From VGNY01 sp964549635 (GTDB lineage: Bacteria > Chloroflexota > Dehalococcoidia > GIF9 > UBA5629), in assembly GCA_964549635.1 (NCBI GenBank), contig CAZJVJ010000002.1, positions 115,256-179,255 on the forward strand: a stretch of DNA of 64,000 bases. The letters are read 5' to 3'. Numbering within the stretch: position 1 is the first letter of the stretch; each line of letters opens with the position of its first letter. Below the pieces are notes generated by a model, which saw only the letters and a list, made by a program, of their open reading frames with translations, searched no databases and had not been told where the DNA came from. The translations under genes and the position numbers were made by a program. This document shows, piece by piece, positions 24,538-33,531 of the stretch.

Positions 24538-27135
24538 CTATTTGCCCGGAGTCAGTATCAGCCTGTTAGCAATGGCCTTCTCCACCTGCTCTCTTGTCCA
24601 AAGCATGGGATGATATTTCATATTCAGCCACAGTCCGATCATATCATCATAGTGTTTGCTATAAGGATGACCGCTCTGGCCAGTGGTGTGGATGGCGACA
24701 CTCTCCGTGAAATCGCCAAGGTCTACTATCATGCGCATGGATGCTAGCCATGCTGTAACAGTGAAATTGCCAGTTTCTATACTCCAGGCGGCATTGTTTA
24801 CCGTGTCGGAGCTACCCCCTGTGGGGAAGGGACCACGATTGACTATCTTCTCGATAAACCCTATGCCGCTCTGGCCAAGCGGGCTACTGATGAAGGTTAC
24901 AGTATGAAGTTCACCCCATTTCCACTTACTGGGATCCTTGCCCAGTGTTGCTACTGTGCCGGCATAGCCTTCTTTGAATGAACGAATAAGTATGTCATCA
25001 CGCTTTTCAACTATTTCTTTTGTCCTTGTATCATCCCACCAAACATTGTCAGGCTGTTCCATGAGCAGTGCAGTAGCCCACATCTCCCGACTGTAACCAT
25101 CCGGGTTATAAACCCCGCCTAACTGGTCGTAGTACAGGTTTCTGATGAGGCTTGCCCAGAATTGAGCGTAGAGAGCAGCTTGTGGGCTATCAGCATTGCA
25201 CTGGCAGTCCCAGTTCAGTAGCCAATCCCTAGTTTCAGTTAACCTGGCATCATCGAATTTCAATTTGGCAAGATAAGGCATCACTTCTTCGGCGCTAAGA
25301 AGCTTATTATCAGCGAGTATCGACTGAAAAGTGTCAACAGTGTGTGGTGCCAACTTTTTAAGCAGCTCTTCGATGCGCTGACCGCGATAGCCGTAATTCC
25401 ACTCGCGACCGAATATGTAGTTCAAGCCCTTGCCCAACTTTTTCTCCAGATGATCATAATATTCCGGTGGAACTACTGCCTGGTTTGCGGTAGCAATATA
25501 ACCGCGCTCGGGGTTAAATACGCTGGGTAAGTCATTGAACGGAATAAAACCTTTCCATACGAACTCATCCGTCCAGCCTGGTGCCGGTATAAGTCCGCTG
25601 TGGTTTTTGGCACGGATGGGAATGCGCCCAGGCATTTGATAACCAATGTTTCCATTCACATCAGCGTAAATAAAATTTTGTGACGGCACATCCCAGTAGC
25701 TCAAAGCCTTGCGAAACTCATCCCAGTTCGTTGCCTTGTTGAGTCTGGTGATTGCCTGCATCAGGGTACCTGGCTCTAGGGCCGTCCAGCGTAATGCCAG
25801 TGGGTCTTCGTTATTGAAACCCAGAATTTCGCCGGTTTCCTTGTCTATTTTGTTGTCATTGATTATTGGGCCAAGATGTGTTTCTCGAATCTTAACAGTG
25901 ACCGGCTCTACGCCGTTTCCGAAGCGAATAGTTTCTTCATAAACTGTCATATCTCGCCACTGGCCATTCCACTCATACTGAAGTGGGTTGTTCGGGTTCA
26001 CACGGATACGGTATAAATCAAACACGTCTGGCCCAACGTTGGTCACTCCCCAGGCGATGAAATTATTGTGACCGATGATTATTCCGGGCGTAACGGAGAA
26101 GGTGAAACCGACTAGGTCAGCCGGGGCCTCCCCATTTTCGGGCCGGTAGTGCAAGCCGATTTCATACCAGATGGATGGCATCTGAGCTTTCAGATGTGGG
26201 TCATTGGCCAGCAGCGGTTTGCCGCTTTTTGTCATCCTGCCACTCACTACCCAGTTATTACTGCCAGCGCCTCCACTTTTGCCGAATACTAGACTAATTG
26301 AAGGTAGTGAATCCGAAGTTGACAGCTGCCCAGTTAAAAGCATGTCAAGTCCATCACATTCCTTGAAAGCAGTGGATTGACGGTCCCATCTTGGTCCGTC
26401 CGCCTTGGGTAGTTCGTCGTATCTAATGATAGTGGGCCTTTTGCCAAACGGCCACGGAGGTGTCAGTAGCTGGTCGGTCATCTCTTGGCCGAGCAACTCA
26501 TATAGTGTAGCGCGGTGTGTCTCATAGTTTTCACTAGGTCCCAGGTCCCATGCCATCATCTTTCCGAATACCAGCGTGTCAACGGGTGTCCATGGCTCGA
26601 TTTTTATATCGATGCCTATCGATTTTAATATACTGTACTCTAGGGCCAGCTTGCCTGGCTTGCGACTGATAATATAGGCGTTAACACCATCAGCGAAGGC
26701 CTGCAACCTGGCAAGAGACTCTTCGTCGCAGATCTGTATTTCTTTCTCAGCTACTCGTCTCCAGCCAAGAGTACGAATAAATATATCTGTGCCTAGCAGC
26801 GCATTCTTTTTACCAACTAACTCCCCGATTCTGCCGTTGCCTATGTGGCGCCAGAACTCCATCTGCCACCAGCGGTCTTGTGCCTGTGTATATCCCTGAG
26901 CAAAGAACAGGTCATACATGTTTTTGGCATAGATGTGCGGTATACCCCATTTGTCCCGCAAAACCTCCACCGTGTCCTGCAGGCCAGCTACTTTTATTTC
27001 TCCGCTGTGTTGCGGCAGCGGTGCCCTGGTCATGTTGTAAAACAGGCCATAACCAATTGCTAATGGAAGAATAAGCAGGATTACGATAATGGGTACTACA
27101 ATCTGAACAATCTTCTTGTAACGGCTTTTTTTCAT
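24538..27135 (-). CDS. penicillin acylase family N-terminal nucleophile hydrolase
   Basis: Exported amidase of the penicillin/acyl-homoserine-lactone acylase superfamily. The 865 residues begin with a Lys-rich n-region and a membrane segment (residues 11-31), then an alpha-like part with the WGIPHIYA and QGYTQAQDRWWQMEFWR motifs. The self-cleavage site is GS at 291-292, so Ser292 with the following NNWVVSG would become the new N-terminus. HNNFIAWGVTNVGPD and the late EWNYGYRGQRI match the beta part. AGGGGG precedes the ATG. Real substrate unknown; amides such as N-acyl homoserine lactones or cell-wall amides are possible. Confidence 0.88.
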   Translation of the reverse strand: MKKSRYKKIVQIVVPIIVILLILPLAIGYGLFYNMTRAPLPQHSGEIKVAGLQDTVEVLRDKWGIPHIYAKNMYDLFFAQGYTQAQDRWWQMEFWRHIGNGRIGELVGKKNALLGTDIFIRTLGWRRVAEKEIQICDEESLARLQAFADGVNAYIISRKPGKLALEYSILKSIGIDIKIEPWTPVDTLVFGKMMAWDLGPSENYETHRATLYELLGQEMTDQLLTPPWPFGKRPTIIRYDELPKADGPRWDRQSTAFKECDGLDMLLTGQLSTSDSLPSISLVFGKSGGAGSNNWVVSGRMTKSGKPLLANDPHLKAQMPSIWYEIGLHYRPENGEAPADLVGFTFSVTPGIIIGHNNFIAWGVTNVGPDVFDLYRIRVNPNNPLQYEWNGQWRDMTVYEETIRFGNGVEPVTVKIRETHLGPIINDNKIDKETGEILGFNNEDPLALRWTALEPGTLMQAITRLNKATNWDEFRKALSYWDVPSQNFIYADVNGNIGYQMPGRIPIRAKNHSGLIPAPGWTDEFVWKGFIPFNDLPSVFNPERGYIATANQAVVPPEYYDHLEKKLGKGLNYIFGREWNYGYRGQRIEELLKKLAPHTVDTFQSILADNKLLSAEEVMPYLAKLKFDDARLTETRDWLLNWDCQCNADSPQAALYAQFWASLIRNLYYDQLGGVYNPDGYSREMWATALLMEQPDNVWWDDTRTKEIVEKRDDILIRSFKEGYAGTVATLGKDPSKWKWGELHTVTFISSPLGQSGIGFIEKIVNRGPFPTGGSSDTVNNAAWSIETGNFTVTAWLASMRMIVDLGDFTESVAIHTTGQSGHPYSKHYDDMIGLWLNMKYHPMLWTREQVEKAIANRLILTPGK

Positions 27136-27328
27136 GTCAGTCCCCCTTTAAAGAATTGGGTGCACAGTTTACATATTCGATCAGGGTTTACTTTTGCCCA
27201 TTTTAATCTATTAACTGCCTCATTACAATACCTAACTCGAGGAATTTCACTTCTAAAACCCTCTAGTGTCCTGGGAAAGTTTTTTTACGCCTGGGAAGCG
27301 AAGATAGAAAAGAGGTCAAGGGAATTCT

Positions 27329-27357
27329 TTGACAAGGCCGTCAGCTAAGATTAAAAT
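27329..27357 (+). promoter_or_regulatory. promoter of tRNA-Gly
   Basis: TTGACA (27329-27334) and TAAAAT (27352-27357) are 17 bases apart and end 13 bases before the tRNA. Confidence 0.75.
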
Positions 27358-27370
27358 GGATATGACTCCG

Positions 27371-27445
27371 GCGGGAGTAACTCAGTGGTAGAGTTCCTGC
27401 CTTCCAAGCAGGCTGTCGCGGGTTCGAATCCCGTCTCCCGCTCCA
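27371..27445 (+). tRNA. tRNA-Gly (anticodon TCC)
   Basis: Full cloverleaf: acceptor GCGGGAG pairs with CTCCCGC, the anticodon stem CCTGC/GCAGG encloses CTTCCAA, so the anticodon is TCC, and the T arm has GCGGGTTCGAATCCCGT. The 3' CCA is encoded (27443-27445). Confidence 0.97.
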
Positions 27446-27538
27446 GATATCAGTTTTACACGAGATACTGATTATTATTCTGGCTTGATAAAATAGATAA
27501 ATATAATGACAGGTTGAAACACAAGATGCAGCCCAATG

Positions 27539-27576
27539 GGTGGGAGGGCAAGAATCCTCCCACCTTATTATATTTT
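27539..27576 (+). terminator. terminator after tRNA-Gly
   Basis: GGTGGGAGG (27539-27547) and CCTCCCACC (27556-27564) form a perfect 9-pair stem with an 8-base loop, followed by TTATTATATTTT. It would end the tRNA transcript about 95 bases downstream and also insulate the next gene. Confidence 0.85.
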
Positions 27577-27635
27577 GATATTGTAGACAGGGTAACAGGA
27601 AATCAAGAAAATGTGGCTACGGAGAAAAAGCACTG

Positions 27636-28499
27636 GTGTGGCACATGGAAAACCGGAAATCGCGCGAATCGGACTATAAGACTAAGCTATTAGGCAGCGA
27701 GGATGTTTCTGCCGATAACAGCCAGCGCTCCCAAAGAGCAATGGCTCCTAAAGAGGAGGCGCAACGTCGGAATATCAGTCTTATCACGACAATCGTGACG
27801 TGTGTCGCAGTTTTGACACTTGTCGCTGCCACGATAGTGGCTGCGATATATGTACCTCAAGTAGCTATCTATGTGCCTATCATTGCTGTGGCACTGGCAC
27901 TGGCACTCCAGAAATATACTGCCAGCTTTTTTGCCTTCTTCGTCATTACCTTCTCCAAAATATATGACTTGGGCGACAGAATTCGCATCGGTAGCATAAA
28001 AGGAGATGTAAGACATGTTGGGCTTCTCCATACTACACTCGAGGAAGTGGGGGAGGATGAGAAACTGGGTGGTGAACTCACGGGCAGGCTACTATATGTG
28101 CCCAACTTGATTATACTTGACCAGCCGGTACTCAACTACTCTAAGGACTACTCGGCAGGCTTCGAACCGATCTATTCAGATTTTATGTTCGATGAAGTAC
28201 GTATTCCCGTGACCACTGATAGTAATGTGGAAAAAGCCTGTAAAATCCTCGAGGACATTCTGAAAAAAAAGGACGAAGCCTATATTGCTGAAGCTGGCAA
28301 GATGTTCCGGAACGATTACCCCAAGTTTCTTGATGAAGCCCTTAACGGTCCTCGTGTGCTTGTTTTCGTCGAGCCCAGGCAGGTGTGGATAAAGGGTAAG
28401 TTCGTCACCCCGATAAAGGGGCGCAATGAACTCCGTAGCCAGATACTGGTCCAGTTCATGAAGGAGACGGCTGGTTCACCAGACATAAAGCTGGCATAA
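27636..28499 (+). CDS. MscS-like mechanosensitive channel
   Basis: Small-conductance mechanosensitive channel family. In 287 residues: a charged cytoplasmic N-terminus (about 45), two close hydrophobic helices (about 48-90) of which the second continues into an Ala/Leu-rich pore-like helix, then the beta domain with YDLGDRIRIGSIKGDVRHVGLL (only the fold-typical GDRIRIG and GDV elements are conserved) and a C-terminal alpha/beta part. The start may be GTG 27636 or ATG 27645; GGAG lies at 27621. It converges on the RNase J-like gene with a 9-base gap. The channel role is by family. Confidence 0.78.
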   Translation: MWHMENRKSRESDYKTKLLGSEDVSADNSQRSQRAMAPKEEAQRRNISLITTIVTCVAVLTLVAATIVAAIYVPQVAIYVPIIAVALALALQKYTASFFAFFVITFSKIYDLGDRIRIGSIKGDVRHVGLLHTTLEEVGEDEKLGGELTGRLLYVPNLIILDQPVLNYSKDYSAGFEPIYSDFMFDEVRIPVTTDSNVEKACKILEDILKKKDEAYIAEAGKMFRNDYPKFLDEALNGPRVLVFVEPRQVWIKGKFVTPIKGRNELRSQILVQFMKETAGSPDIKLA

Positions 28500-28508
28500 G
28501 CCACAGGT

Positions 28509-30125
28509 TCAAAGCTCTATCGTCTTGCCCAGCTTGGGGAGCCTGATCTTTGTCTGGCTGTTCTTAAGGTAGGCGCTATAATATGTGGCATGCTCGGTGT
28601 GGACGGGTATGAGGTACTTTGGGCTTACTCCCCTGACTATCTCAAGTAAATCGGGCCCACAGGCATGCCCCGAGGCGTGCAGTCCCCTTTGCTCTTCCGG
28701 TATCTCCCATTTCCCGTCCCGCTCCACGGGCAGGCCGAAGCCCTTAATGTCGAAATGCTTCAGCCAATGTCCCAGCCGCCAGAAGTCCCTCTCCTGCTCC
28801 TCGTCGTGCGGCTCGCTGGAACTGTAGATGTATAGGCTGTCATTCCGCCGGGGCTGCAGGCTGGGCAGCTCATTCAAATCGAAAAAGCTGAAGCACAGGA
28901 TGAAGTCGCCCTGATTATTCCTCACATCCTTAGCTACCACCACCTTATGCTTGTATTCACGACTCATCTCCTTAATCCATACCCGTGATGGCTGCTTGGT
29001 GCCGATGGTTTCCTGGTAGATAACGATGTTATCGTCGGTGGCAACGTCCGGCATTTCCGGCTCCAGTAGCCTCACTGTTTTCAATAGATAAGCGTCCTTG
29101 GGCAATATCACCAGCCTTCGCCCGGTATCTTTGGCTATCTCCAAAAATGTCAACAGCCTGTCCACATCGCGCGGTGAAAAATCGGCGATCACCAGTCCTG
29201 TGGCATTCCTAACCGCTCGGCAAGCGTTCTCACAGACGGCGATTTCTGGCACGTTCTCGTCCTTCTTTACATTGGTGCCCTCTATTATCAGCGCTGTGGG
29301 CTTCAATGTTGCTGCCTCTTCGATAAACCTTTCTGTCATCCTGCCTCGCTTACCGTGGAGGCGCAAATCACCGCTGTAGACTATCCATCCTACACTTGTC
29401 TCCACTCCCCAGGCGCAGGCACCGAGTATAGAGTGGTCGACGCAGAAACAGCGCAGCCGGAACTGGCTCTGTCCGCAGTCCGCGAGTGGCTGCGAGCATA
29501 GCGCTTTCTGCCTTGGTGTTTTCTCGTAGAAACCCCATGACCAGAACTGCTTAGCTTGTTCGCTCAGGGTCTCAAGTGGCATATCGCCGATGCGAAACTG
29601 CCGCTGCACCCTTTTCGCTTTATCGTCGGTGATGCATGCTTCCTGCTTCCAGCCGGTGGGGTGCATCAACTTTGTCGGAGTAAAGTAGCAAACCTGCTGG
29701 TCGAAGTCGGTTTTTCCTACATCCTGCATTGCCTTGGTGATAAAGGCGGTCATCGCCGTAGAATACACTGGAATATCACCCCTGAGCAGGGCTATGTGCC
29801 CGGAATGGTCTAGGTGAGCATGGGAGAGCAGCACCCCATCTACCTCCTCCAGCCTGCGGTAGCCTTCGTTACTCCGGAAGTTCTGCCAGGGTACAGGCAT
29901 TGCCAGGTCATCGCGGTACAGCCCCTCCATTGGTGGCAGCAACCCTAGCGTCAACAAGTCAAGCAGCCCGGCACCGGAACGTGGCTTAAGATACTCTTCA
30001 TAGAACCACTTATACCGCTTATACGGAAAACCGAAGTCAAGCAGTAGCCTCTTTCCCTCGTCCTCCAGCAGTATCTTATTACCCCCTATCTCATTAATCC
30101 CGCCATAAAAACTCAGTTTTACCAT
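28509..30125 (-). CDS. RNase J-like metallo-beta-lactamase-fold protein
   Basis: Zinc-dependent RNA nuclease-like protein. It has the metal motif HAHLDHSGH near residue 103, SGDLRLHGKRG near residue 260, and a C-terminal HASGHACGPDLLEIVRGVSPKYLIPVHTEH element typical of RNase J and beta-CASP proteins. The ATG at 30125 (MVKLSFYGG) with GGAGGAG upstream is preferred to the start nine codons earlier; the protein is then 538 residues. An insertion of about 60 residues between strands and early Tyr/Trp-rich segments make it unlike standard RNase J1, so the substrate is open. Confidence 0.72.
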   Translation of the reverse strand: MVKLSFYGGINEIGGNKILLEDEGKRLLLDFGFPYKRYKWFYEEYLKPRSGAGLLDLLTLGLLPPMEGLYRDDLAMPVPWQNFRSNEGYRRLEEVDGVLLSHAHLDHSGHIALLRGDIPVYSTAMTAFITKAMQDVGKTDFDQQVCYFTPTKLMHPTGWKQEACITDDKAKRVQRQFRIGDMPLETLSEQAKQFWSWGFYEKTPRQKALCSQPLADCGQSQFRLRCFCVDHSILGACAWGVETSVGWIVYSGDLRLHGKRGRMTERFIEEAATLKPTALIIEGTNVKKDENVPEIAVCENACRAVRNATGLVIADFSPRDVDRLLTFLEIAKDTGRRLVILPKDAYLLKTVRLLEPEMPDVATDDNIVIYQETIGTKQPSRVWIKEMSREYKHKVVVAKDVRNNQGDFILCFSFFDLNELPSLQPRRNDSLYIYSSSEPHDEEQERDFWRLGHWLKHFDIKGFGLPVERDGKWEIPEEQRGLHASGHACGPDLLEIVRGVSPKYLIPVHTEHATYYSAYLKNSQTKIRLPKLGKTIEL

Positions 30126-30308
30126 TCCATCTCCTCCCACATTATAGCGCACACGCGGCCTTTTGACACAATCCGGTCACCCATAGAAGTTTGTGCTGGG
30201 CTATTTGTTCCATTGTGCCCTTGGGCAAGTTATGCGGTAAAAGGGAGACTTTCGGTGGACGCAGTACCAATTGACAGCTTATCTTAATTTACGATAGGAT
30301 AAGGTTCT

Positions 30309-30491
30309 ATGAAAAGAGAGTTGATGGATATACTGGCGTGTCCATTGTGCAAAGGTTCACTCGAGTTAAACATAATTGAGGAGAAAGAGGGCGAGGTAGT
30401 GACAGGCTCTCTATTCTGCCAGAGGTGTGGTCAAAGCTATCCCATTACGGATAGTATTCCTAATTTGCTACCCCCTCACCTCAAAGAATGA
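30309..30491 (+). CDS. Trm112-like zinc protein
   Basis: Sixty-residue protein with CPLCKG near residue 11 and CQRCGQSYPITDSIPNLLP near residue 37, the two Cys pairs and tail of the Trm112/UPF0434 family. In other organisms such proteins stabilise methyltransferases; bacterial partners are mostly unknown. AAGG lies before the ATG. It ends one base before the convergent queD stop and is divergent from the RNase J-like gene. Confidence 0.85.
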   Translation: MKRELMDILACPLCKGSLELNIIEEKEGEVVTGSLFCQRCGQSYPITDSIPNLLPPHLKE

Positions 30492-30492
30492 C

Positions 30493-30861
30493 TTACCAAG
30501 GGCTGTATGATACACAGCTTTGCGGTGATTCCCAGACCTCCACGTTTGACAGTGAAACATCGCCGGAAAAGCGGCCTTTAAGGTGTTCATAGATAGTCAT
30601 TGCAATATTCTCCGATGATGGATTCAACCTATCAAAGGGCGGGACGTCGTTAAGACATTTGTGGTCAAACCGGGTGAGGACTTCACCCAGATGACGCTTT
30701 AGTTCCACAAAGTCATAGGCTAGGCCAATTTCGTTTAGCCTCGTTGTCTTTAAGCTGACTACCACCTTAAAGCGATGACCGTGCACGTTCTCGCATTTAC
30801 CTCCATAGTCTCTAATATAGTGGGCAGCATCGAAATGTCCTTCAACAGATACTTGGTACAT
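30493..30861 (-). CDS. queD: QueD/6-pyruvoyltetrahydropterin synthase family
   Basis: Acts on dihydroneopterin triphosphate. The 122 residues show HFDAAH near residue 9, CENVHGH near residue 23 and a late SSENIAMTIYEHL with its catalytic Glu. The motif C-E-x-x-H-G-H carries both the Cys of queuosine-type enzymes and the Glu of the type that replaces FolB in folate synthesis; such dual-motif proteins (PTPS-I/III) have been described as bifunctional. Its place just after folP and folK, with no folB seen, supports a folate role; a queuosine role remains possible. AGGAGG precedes the ATG. Confidence 0.88.
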   Translation of the reverse strand: MYQVSVEGHFDAAHYIRDYGGKCENVHGHRFKVVVSLKTTRLNEIGLAYDFVELKRHLGEVLTRFDHKCLNDVPPFDRLNPSSENIAMTIYEHLKGRFSGDVSLSNVEVWESPQSCVSYSPW

Positions 30862-30872
30862 TTTGCCTCCTG

Positions 30873-31370
30873 TTAAATAATTGCACCAGCTTCAGTCCAC
30901 TTGTTGACACCAGCTGCCTTACCTAAATCATCCAACAGTTCCTTAACCCTCCTGCCGCTCACAGGATGTATTAGGTCAGGAGCGATTTCGGCCAGCGGCA
31001 CAAGCACAAAAGCTCTTTCCGTCAAACGCGTATGAGGTATGGTGAGTCCCTCGCTGTTTAGAACCTTATTTCCATAGAAAAGTATGTCTATATCTATGGT
31101 TCTGGGAGCGTTGCGGAAACTGTTTGTCCTGCCCAATTTTGCCTCGATTTGCTTAGCCAACTGTAACAGCCTAGCAGGACTTAGTCTAGTGGAGATGCGG
31201 CACACAATATTGAGAAAAAGCGGCTGGTCTCGGTAACCTACAGGTTCAGTCTCGTAAATAGATGACACCTTGTCCACTACCACTTGCTGTGATAGCAAGT
31301 TTAATGCCCTCGCCAGGTTTCCCTTTCTGTCACCTAGGTTGGAACCAAGGCTAAGATAGGCAGTCACCAT
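30873..31370 (-). CDS. folK: hydroxymethyldihydropterin pyrophosphokinase
   Basis: Transfers pyrophosphate from ATP to 6-hydroxymethyl-dihydropterin, the step before FolP. The 165 residues have SLGSNLGDRKGNL near residue 7, EPVGYRDQPLFLN near residue 42 and RTIDIDILFYGN near residue 87 with the two metal-binding Asp. It overlaps the folP end by 7 bases and is followed by queD after 11 bases, so the three are one operon. Confidence 0.96.
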   Translation of the reverse strand: MVTAYLSLGSNLGDRKGNLARALNLLSQQVVVDKVSSIYETEPVGYRDQPLFLNIVCRISTRLSPARLLQLAKQIEAKLGRTNSFRNAPRTIDIDILFYGNKVLNSEGLTIPHTRLTERAFVLVPLAEIAPDLIHPVSGRRVKELLDDLGKAAGVNKWTEAGAII

Positions 31371-32254
31371 TTTGTCTTTCTACCTCGAATAATGGCGTCG
31401 CTCATACGGCAGACGCGTATCATCTCCTTTACGTCATGCACGCGGACCATATCTGCTCCTTTAGCGATGCCTATGGCGATACTGGCTGCGGTTCCCTCCA
31501 GACGTTGTTCAGGCGGCAAGTCCAGCACTAGTCCAATCATAGATTTACGCGAAGTACCCAATAGGATAGGTCTGCCTAATACTTTTAGTTCGTCCAATTG
31601 CCGTACCAGTTCAAGGTTCTGTTCTAGTGTCTTTCCAAAGCCTATACCAGGATCAATGATGATATTGTCCCAAAGTACGCCAGTTTCAAGTGCCAGATTT
31701 ATGGACTTTTTCAAATCTGAGATAACTGCAGCTATGATGTTATGTCTAGGTTTATCTCTCTGGTTGCTCATCAGGATTATGGGCACGCCTCTTTCTGCTG
31801 CCAGTTGAGCTAGCCTTGGCTCTCGCTTCAATCCCCAAATGTCATTTATCATGTGGGCGCCAGCATCGAGAGCCTGGCGTGCCACTTCAAATTTATAGGT
31901 ATCAATGCTTAGGGGCACATTTATTTCTTTTGCCAATCGTTCGAGCACTGGTATTACTCGTCGCAGTTCTTCCTTAACTGGTATTGGTTCTGAGCCTGGA
32001 CGTGTAGATTCACCACCGACGTCAATGATGTCAACCCCTTCGGCAACAAACCGCTGTCCTTGGGCTACAGCGGCATCGACACTGCCTAAACCATCGCCAG
32101 AGAAAGAATCGGGAGAGACATTTACAATTCCCATCACGTACGTCCGCTCGCCCCAGCGGAAGATTGTGTTTCCGCAACGAGTAACACCTGTTGAGGCTTT
32201 TGCTTTGGCCTCACGCCACTTCAGTAATGAAGTCTTGCTCAATGTTGCGGTCAT
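31364..32254 (-). CDS. folP: dihydropteroate synthase
   Basis: Joins hydroxymethyl-dihydropterin pyrophosphate with p-aminobenzoate; target of sulfonamides. Motifs in order: MGIVNVSPDSFSGDG (near residue 41), DVGGESTRPGSEP (near residue 77), DTYKFEVARQALDAGA, IIDPGIGFGKT (near 200) and the end RVHDVKE. It has about 25 more N-terminal residues than the minimal enzyme. The ATG at 32254 is preferred to a TTG one codon earlier; no clear ribosome site is seen. First gene of the folP-folK-queD operon. Confidence 0.96.
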   Translation of the reverse strand: MTATLSKTSLLKWREAKAKASTGVTRCGNTIFRWGERTYVMGIVNVSPDSFSGDGLGSVDAAVAQGQRFVAEGVDIIDVGGESTRPGSEPIPVKEELRRVIPVLERLAKEINVPLSIDTYKFEVARQALDAGAHMINDIWGLKREPRLAQLAAERGVPIILMSNQRDKPRHNIIAAVISDLKKSINLALETGVLWDNIIIDPGIGFGKTLEQNLELVRQLDELKVLGRPILLGTSRKSMIGLVLDLPPEQRLEGTAASIAIGIAKGADMVRVHDVKEMIRVCRMSDAIIRGRKTKW

Positions 32255-32582
32255 CAAGTATTTATTCTACCATGCGTGGTGGTGTGTTATGTAGTTGTAT
32301 ATGGTAAGGTGACTCGAAGATTGAGTCAGGATTGGCTCGAAGCTAGACATCGCATAGGTGCGGCTAAATGTGGGGTAATTGCGTAGGTAATAATAGGCGA
32401 ACCTTGTGTCTTAGACAAAGTAAAATCGAAATCATGGACCAATGTGGGGAATGATGCAGATGGTCAGTTATTCTGTTCAAAAAAGGTCGTTTGCGAGATG
32501 CAGACTGGGCATTTTCATGTCAAAAGTATAGAATATAAGGACACGGATAACTATTTGTACAAACAGAAATAGGGGTCTTGCT
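32255..32582. other. 328-base divergent intergenic region
   Basis: Lies between the folP operon and the plus-strand hydrolase gene and must hold promoters for both. I found no consensus -35/-10 pair, no structured RNA and no ORF with a ribosome site. TAGAATATAAGG around 32528-32539 is a weak -10-like candidate for the plus strand. Confidence 0.3.
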
Positions 32583-33500
32583 ATGTTTCGTTTTTGCCAT
32601 GTGTTGATGGCAGTCTTTTTAATTACCTGTCTAGCTGTTCTCGTTGTTTATTCTGTAATTGCGAATGGTACTAAGGCATCAAATTTGCCCACGCAGGATT
32701 TTGAATCTGCGGGTGCAATTGAACAACAAGCCTGGCAGCTGGCTATAGAGGTGGTTGGAAATAACATTAATGCACAGAAGCAATTTATTGCTGAGTTGTT
32801 ATATCTATACGATAAAGCTAAGGGAAATGATATTGTCGTGTTTTCAAGCTCGGGTGGTTGGGGTGCTAAACCGTTGTCTTCCGATTACCAGGGGCGAAGT
32901 TGGCTGAGTGGGATAAAGGATGAACTAACGCAATTGGGGTGTAAATTTTGCATCATTGAGAATGTCCGCACCGGGAGCGGTTTGCTTGAGCGGTTTTTCG
33001 AACTTAAGGAGCATTTAACTCGCTATCCTGTGAAGGCAAAGAGATTGGCTGCTAAAATTGATTTTCTGACCCAAAATATTACTGATTTGAAGGTGCTGAT
33101 AACTGGTCAGAGTGCCGGTGCTGCTTTTGCTGGCTCGGTAGCGAGGTACCTGCAGGACAATCCTAGAGTGTATTCTATTCAGGTAGGGATTCCTTTCTGG
33201 CAGCGGGTGGAGCAAGTCAGTAATTCACTGGTTATAGCTAGTAGTGGAATTAGTGCTGATGTGCTTTCTGAAAAAGATTTAAAGTCATTTCTTAAAGCTA
33301 ACATAGGCAAATTGTTTGTCATAGGTCATGCACCTTCTTTTACGACTGTGGACTGGTTTACAACCAAGGCAATTATCATCTTTACATCTTATGCCCTCGG
33401 TTTAGGATTTGAGGCGCCGGGACATGAATATATGTGGGAGTATCCAGGGGTTGGGCCGGTGATTAAGGCATTTCTGGCGGAAAATTTTGGCGCGCAGTAA
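32583..33500 (+). CDS. exported protein with lipase-like GQSAG elbow, unknown
   Basis: I do not recognise a named family. The 305 residues start with a membrane segment (about 8-28) that looks like a signal peptide or anchor. The first beta strand region reads IVVFSSSGGWG, and TGQSAGAAFAGSVARYL near residue 174 has the G-x-S-x-G nucleophile elbow of alpha/beta hydrolases, followed by a strand (VYSIQVGIPFW). A late His (GHAPSFTTVDWF or GHEY) could complete a triad. It is in line with tsaC and rpiB and may be co-transcribed, though the function looks unrelated. Weak ribosome site (AGGGGT). Confidence 0.6.
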   Translation: MFRFCHVLMAVFLITCLAVLVVYSVIANGTKASNLPTQDFESAGAIEQQAWQLAIEVVGNNINAQKQFIAELLYLYDKAKGNDIVVFSSSGGWGAKPLSSDYQGRSWLSGIKDELTQLGCKFCIIENVRTGSGLLERFFELKEHLTRYPVKAKRLAAKIDFLTQNITDLKVLITGQSAGAAFAGSVARYLQDNPRVYSIQVGIPFWQRVEQVSNSLVIASSGISADVLSEKDLKSFLKANIGKLFVIGHAPSFTTVDWFTTKAIIIFTSYALGLGFEAPGHEYMWEYPGVGPVIKAFLAENFGAQ

Positions 33501-33531
33501 TCTTATAGGAGTGGTAAGAGTAGTTACAAAA

